From assembly GCA_025454775.1 (NCBI GenBank), contig JALONU010000008.1:1-34869 (forward strand): a stretch of 34,869 nucleotides of DNA. Direction: 5' to 3'. The notes beneath the pieces are model-generated. The model did no database searches and was not told the origin of the DNA. It saw only the letters and a program-made list of their open reading frames with translations. Position 1 is the first letter of the stretch. Each line of letters opens with the position of its first letter. This stretch comes from Bacteroidales bacterium. Its GTDB lineage: Bacteria; Bacteroidota; Bacteroidia; Bacteroidales; VadinHA17. Of the stretch, positions 34,436 through 34,869 are shown one piece after another. The position numbers were made by a program, and so were the translations under genes.

Positions 34436-34869
34436 TTACCTTGATTTTCTCTGTTTCACCGATTCAAGAACGACTTCCAGATAATTATCCAATCCAGCAT
34501 AATTTCTTGCAGAGCTGAACAAATAATCCTCTGGCCGCTCCACTATAAGGTCCGTTACAGGATTGTTATGTATATAATCGAGTTTTTCATCAAAGAATTT
34601 GTTAGATGATATTTCGATGGGATGGATCCCGTCCTGCCATACTTTCCAGGTAGCTTTTCGCGATGCTTTGCCGGCTTCCCTGAAATAATCAAGGATCCAT
34701 TCCCGACGACTTTCAGGTTCATTCAATGCTTCACGAATGATTGATTTGGACGTGAACTTTTTAAAATCCCTCAAAATATCTGATAGGTCACAATTCCCGG
34801 TTGCCCTGGCTATCAGGTGAAGATGACTTGGCATTAGGCAATATCCGTAAATATCAAGACCTTTTTCCC
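34436..34869 (-). CDS. REP-associated tyrosine transposase (RAYT), N-terminus outside window
   Basis: The visible 144 codons belong to the Y1 (IS200/RAYT, Transposase_17) family. The frame is open to the window edge, and the first visible residues EKGLDIYGYCLMPSHLHLI contain the metal-binding HLH motif; an ATG at 34834 is internal. Further on, FDEKLDYIHNNPV carries the expected catalytic tyrosine, and PEDYLFSSARNYAG is a typical C-terminal RAYT block. RAYTs are single-copy, domesticated relatives of IS200 transposases that act on REP palindromes, and tandem REP-like units lie immediately downstream here. The gene ends with TAA at 34436; integrity of the N-terminus cannot be judged. Confidence 0.9.
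   Translation of the reverse strand, partial: EKGLDIYGYCLMPSHLHLIARATGNCDLSDILRDFKKFTSKSIIREALNEPESRREWILDYFREAGKASRKATWKVWQDGIHPIEISSNKFFDEKLDYIHNNPVTDLIVERPEDYLFSSARNYAGLDNYLEVVLESVKQRKSR

Overview
The window looks like a chromosomal segment of a member of the Bacteroidota, probably Bacteroidales or a close order, with moderate GC. The signs are: a SusC-type TonB plug protein; a glycine-lipid acyltransferase pair (GlsA/GlsB type); the long (about 630 aa) Bacteroidota form of the PurF homologue; an FtsZ tail ending in the YLxDNVD type; mostly weak Shine-Dalgarno sequences; and several exact matches to the Bacteroidota -7 promoter element TAnnTTTG. The species cannot be named from the sequence alone.

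Layout. Bases 1-2400 are an accessory-like stretch. It holds the 3' part of an outer-membrane beta-barrel gene, a small overlapping DUF4160/DUF2442 pair, and a repeat-rich, gene-poor zone leading to a tRNA-Ser(GGA). Bases 2401-9505 are a minus-strand housekeeping block: ansA, tatD, two different glutamate dehydrogenase genes flanking dprA, a small membrane protein and tadA. Bases 9708-16925 carry aspS, yebC, a SPOR-domain protein and a PurF homologue on the plus strand, with a stand-alone TonB plug protein and miaB on the minus strand. Bases 16922-18809 are a minus-strand lipid operon: an O-acyltransferase gene (glsA/plsC-like) broken by a one-base frameshift, then an intact N-acyltransferase (glsB/olsB-like).

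Bases 18930-34325 are a complete Bacteroidota-type dcw cluster: MraZ operator, mraZ, rsmH, ftsL-like, ftsI (with PASTA), murE, mraY, murD, ftsW, murG, murC, ftsQ, ftsA, ftsZ. The genes are packed with overlaps or very short gaps. They code for lipid II synthesis from UDP-MurNAc (MurC, MurD and MurE, then MraY and MurG) and for the septal machine that uses it (FtsW/FtsI, FtsL/FtsQ, FtsA/FtsZ). murF, ddl and murB are absent and must lie elsewhere. The window ends in three tandem 26-bp REP-like units beside a RAYT-type transposase gene that runs off the edge.

Most of the window is ordinary housekeeping DNA, and I found no convincing new defence or biosynthetic system. The points most worth a second look are the frameshifted glycine-lipid acyltransferase with its TGATG coupling, the predicted NADP/NAD split between the two glutamate dehydrogenases, the clean MraZ operator, the REP/RAYT pair, the barrel-less SusC-type plug protein and the palindromic repeats around the tRNA.
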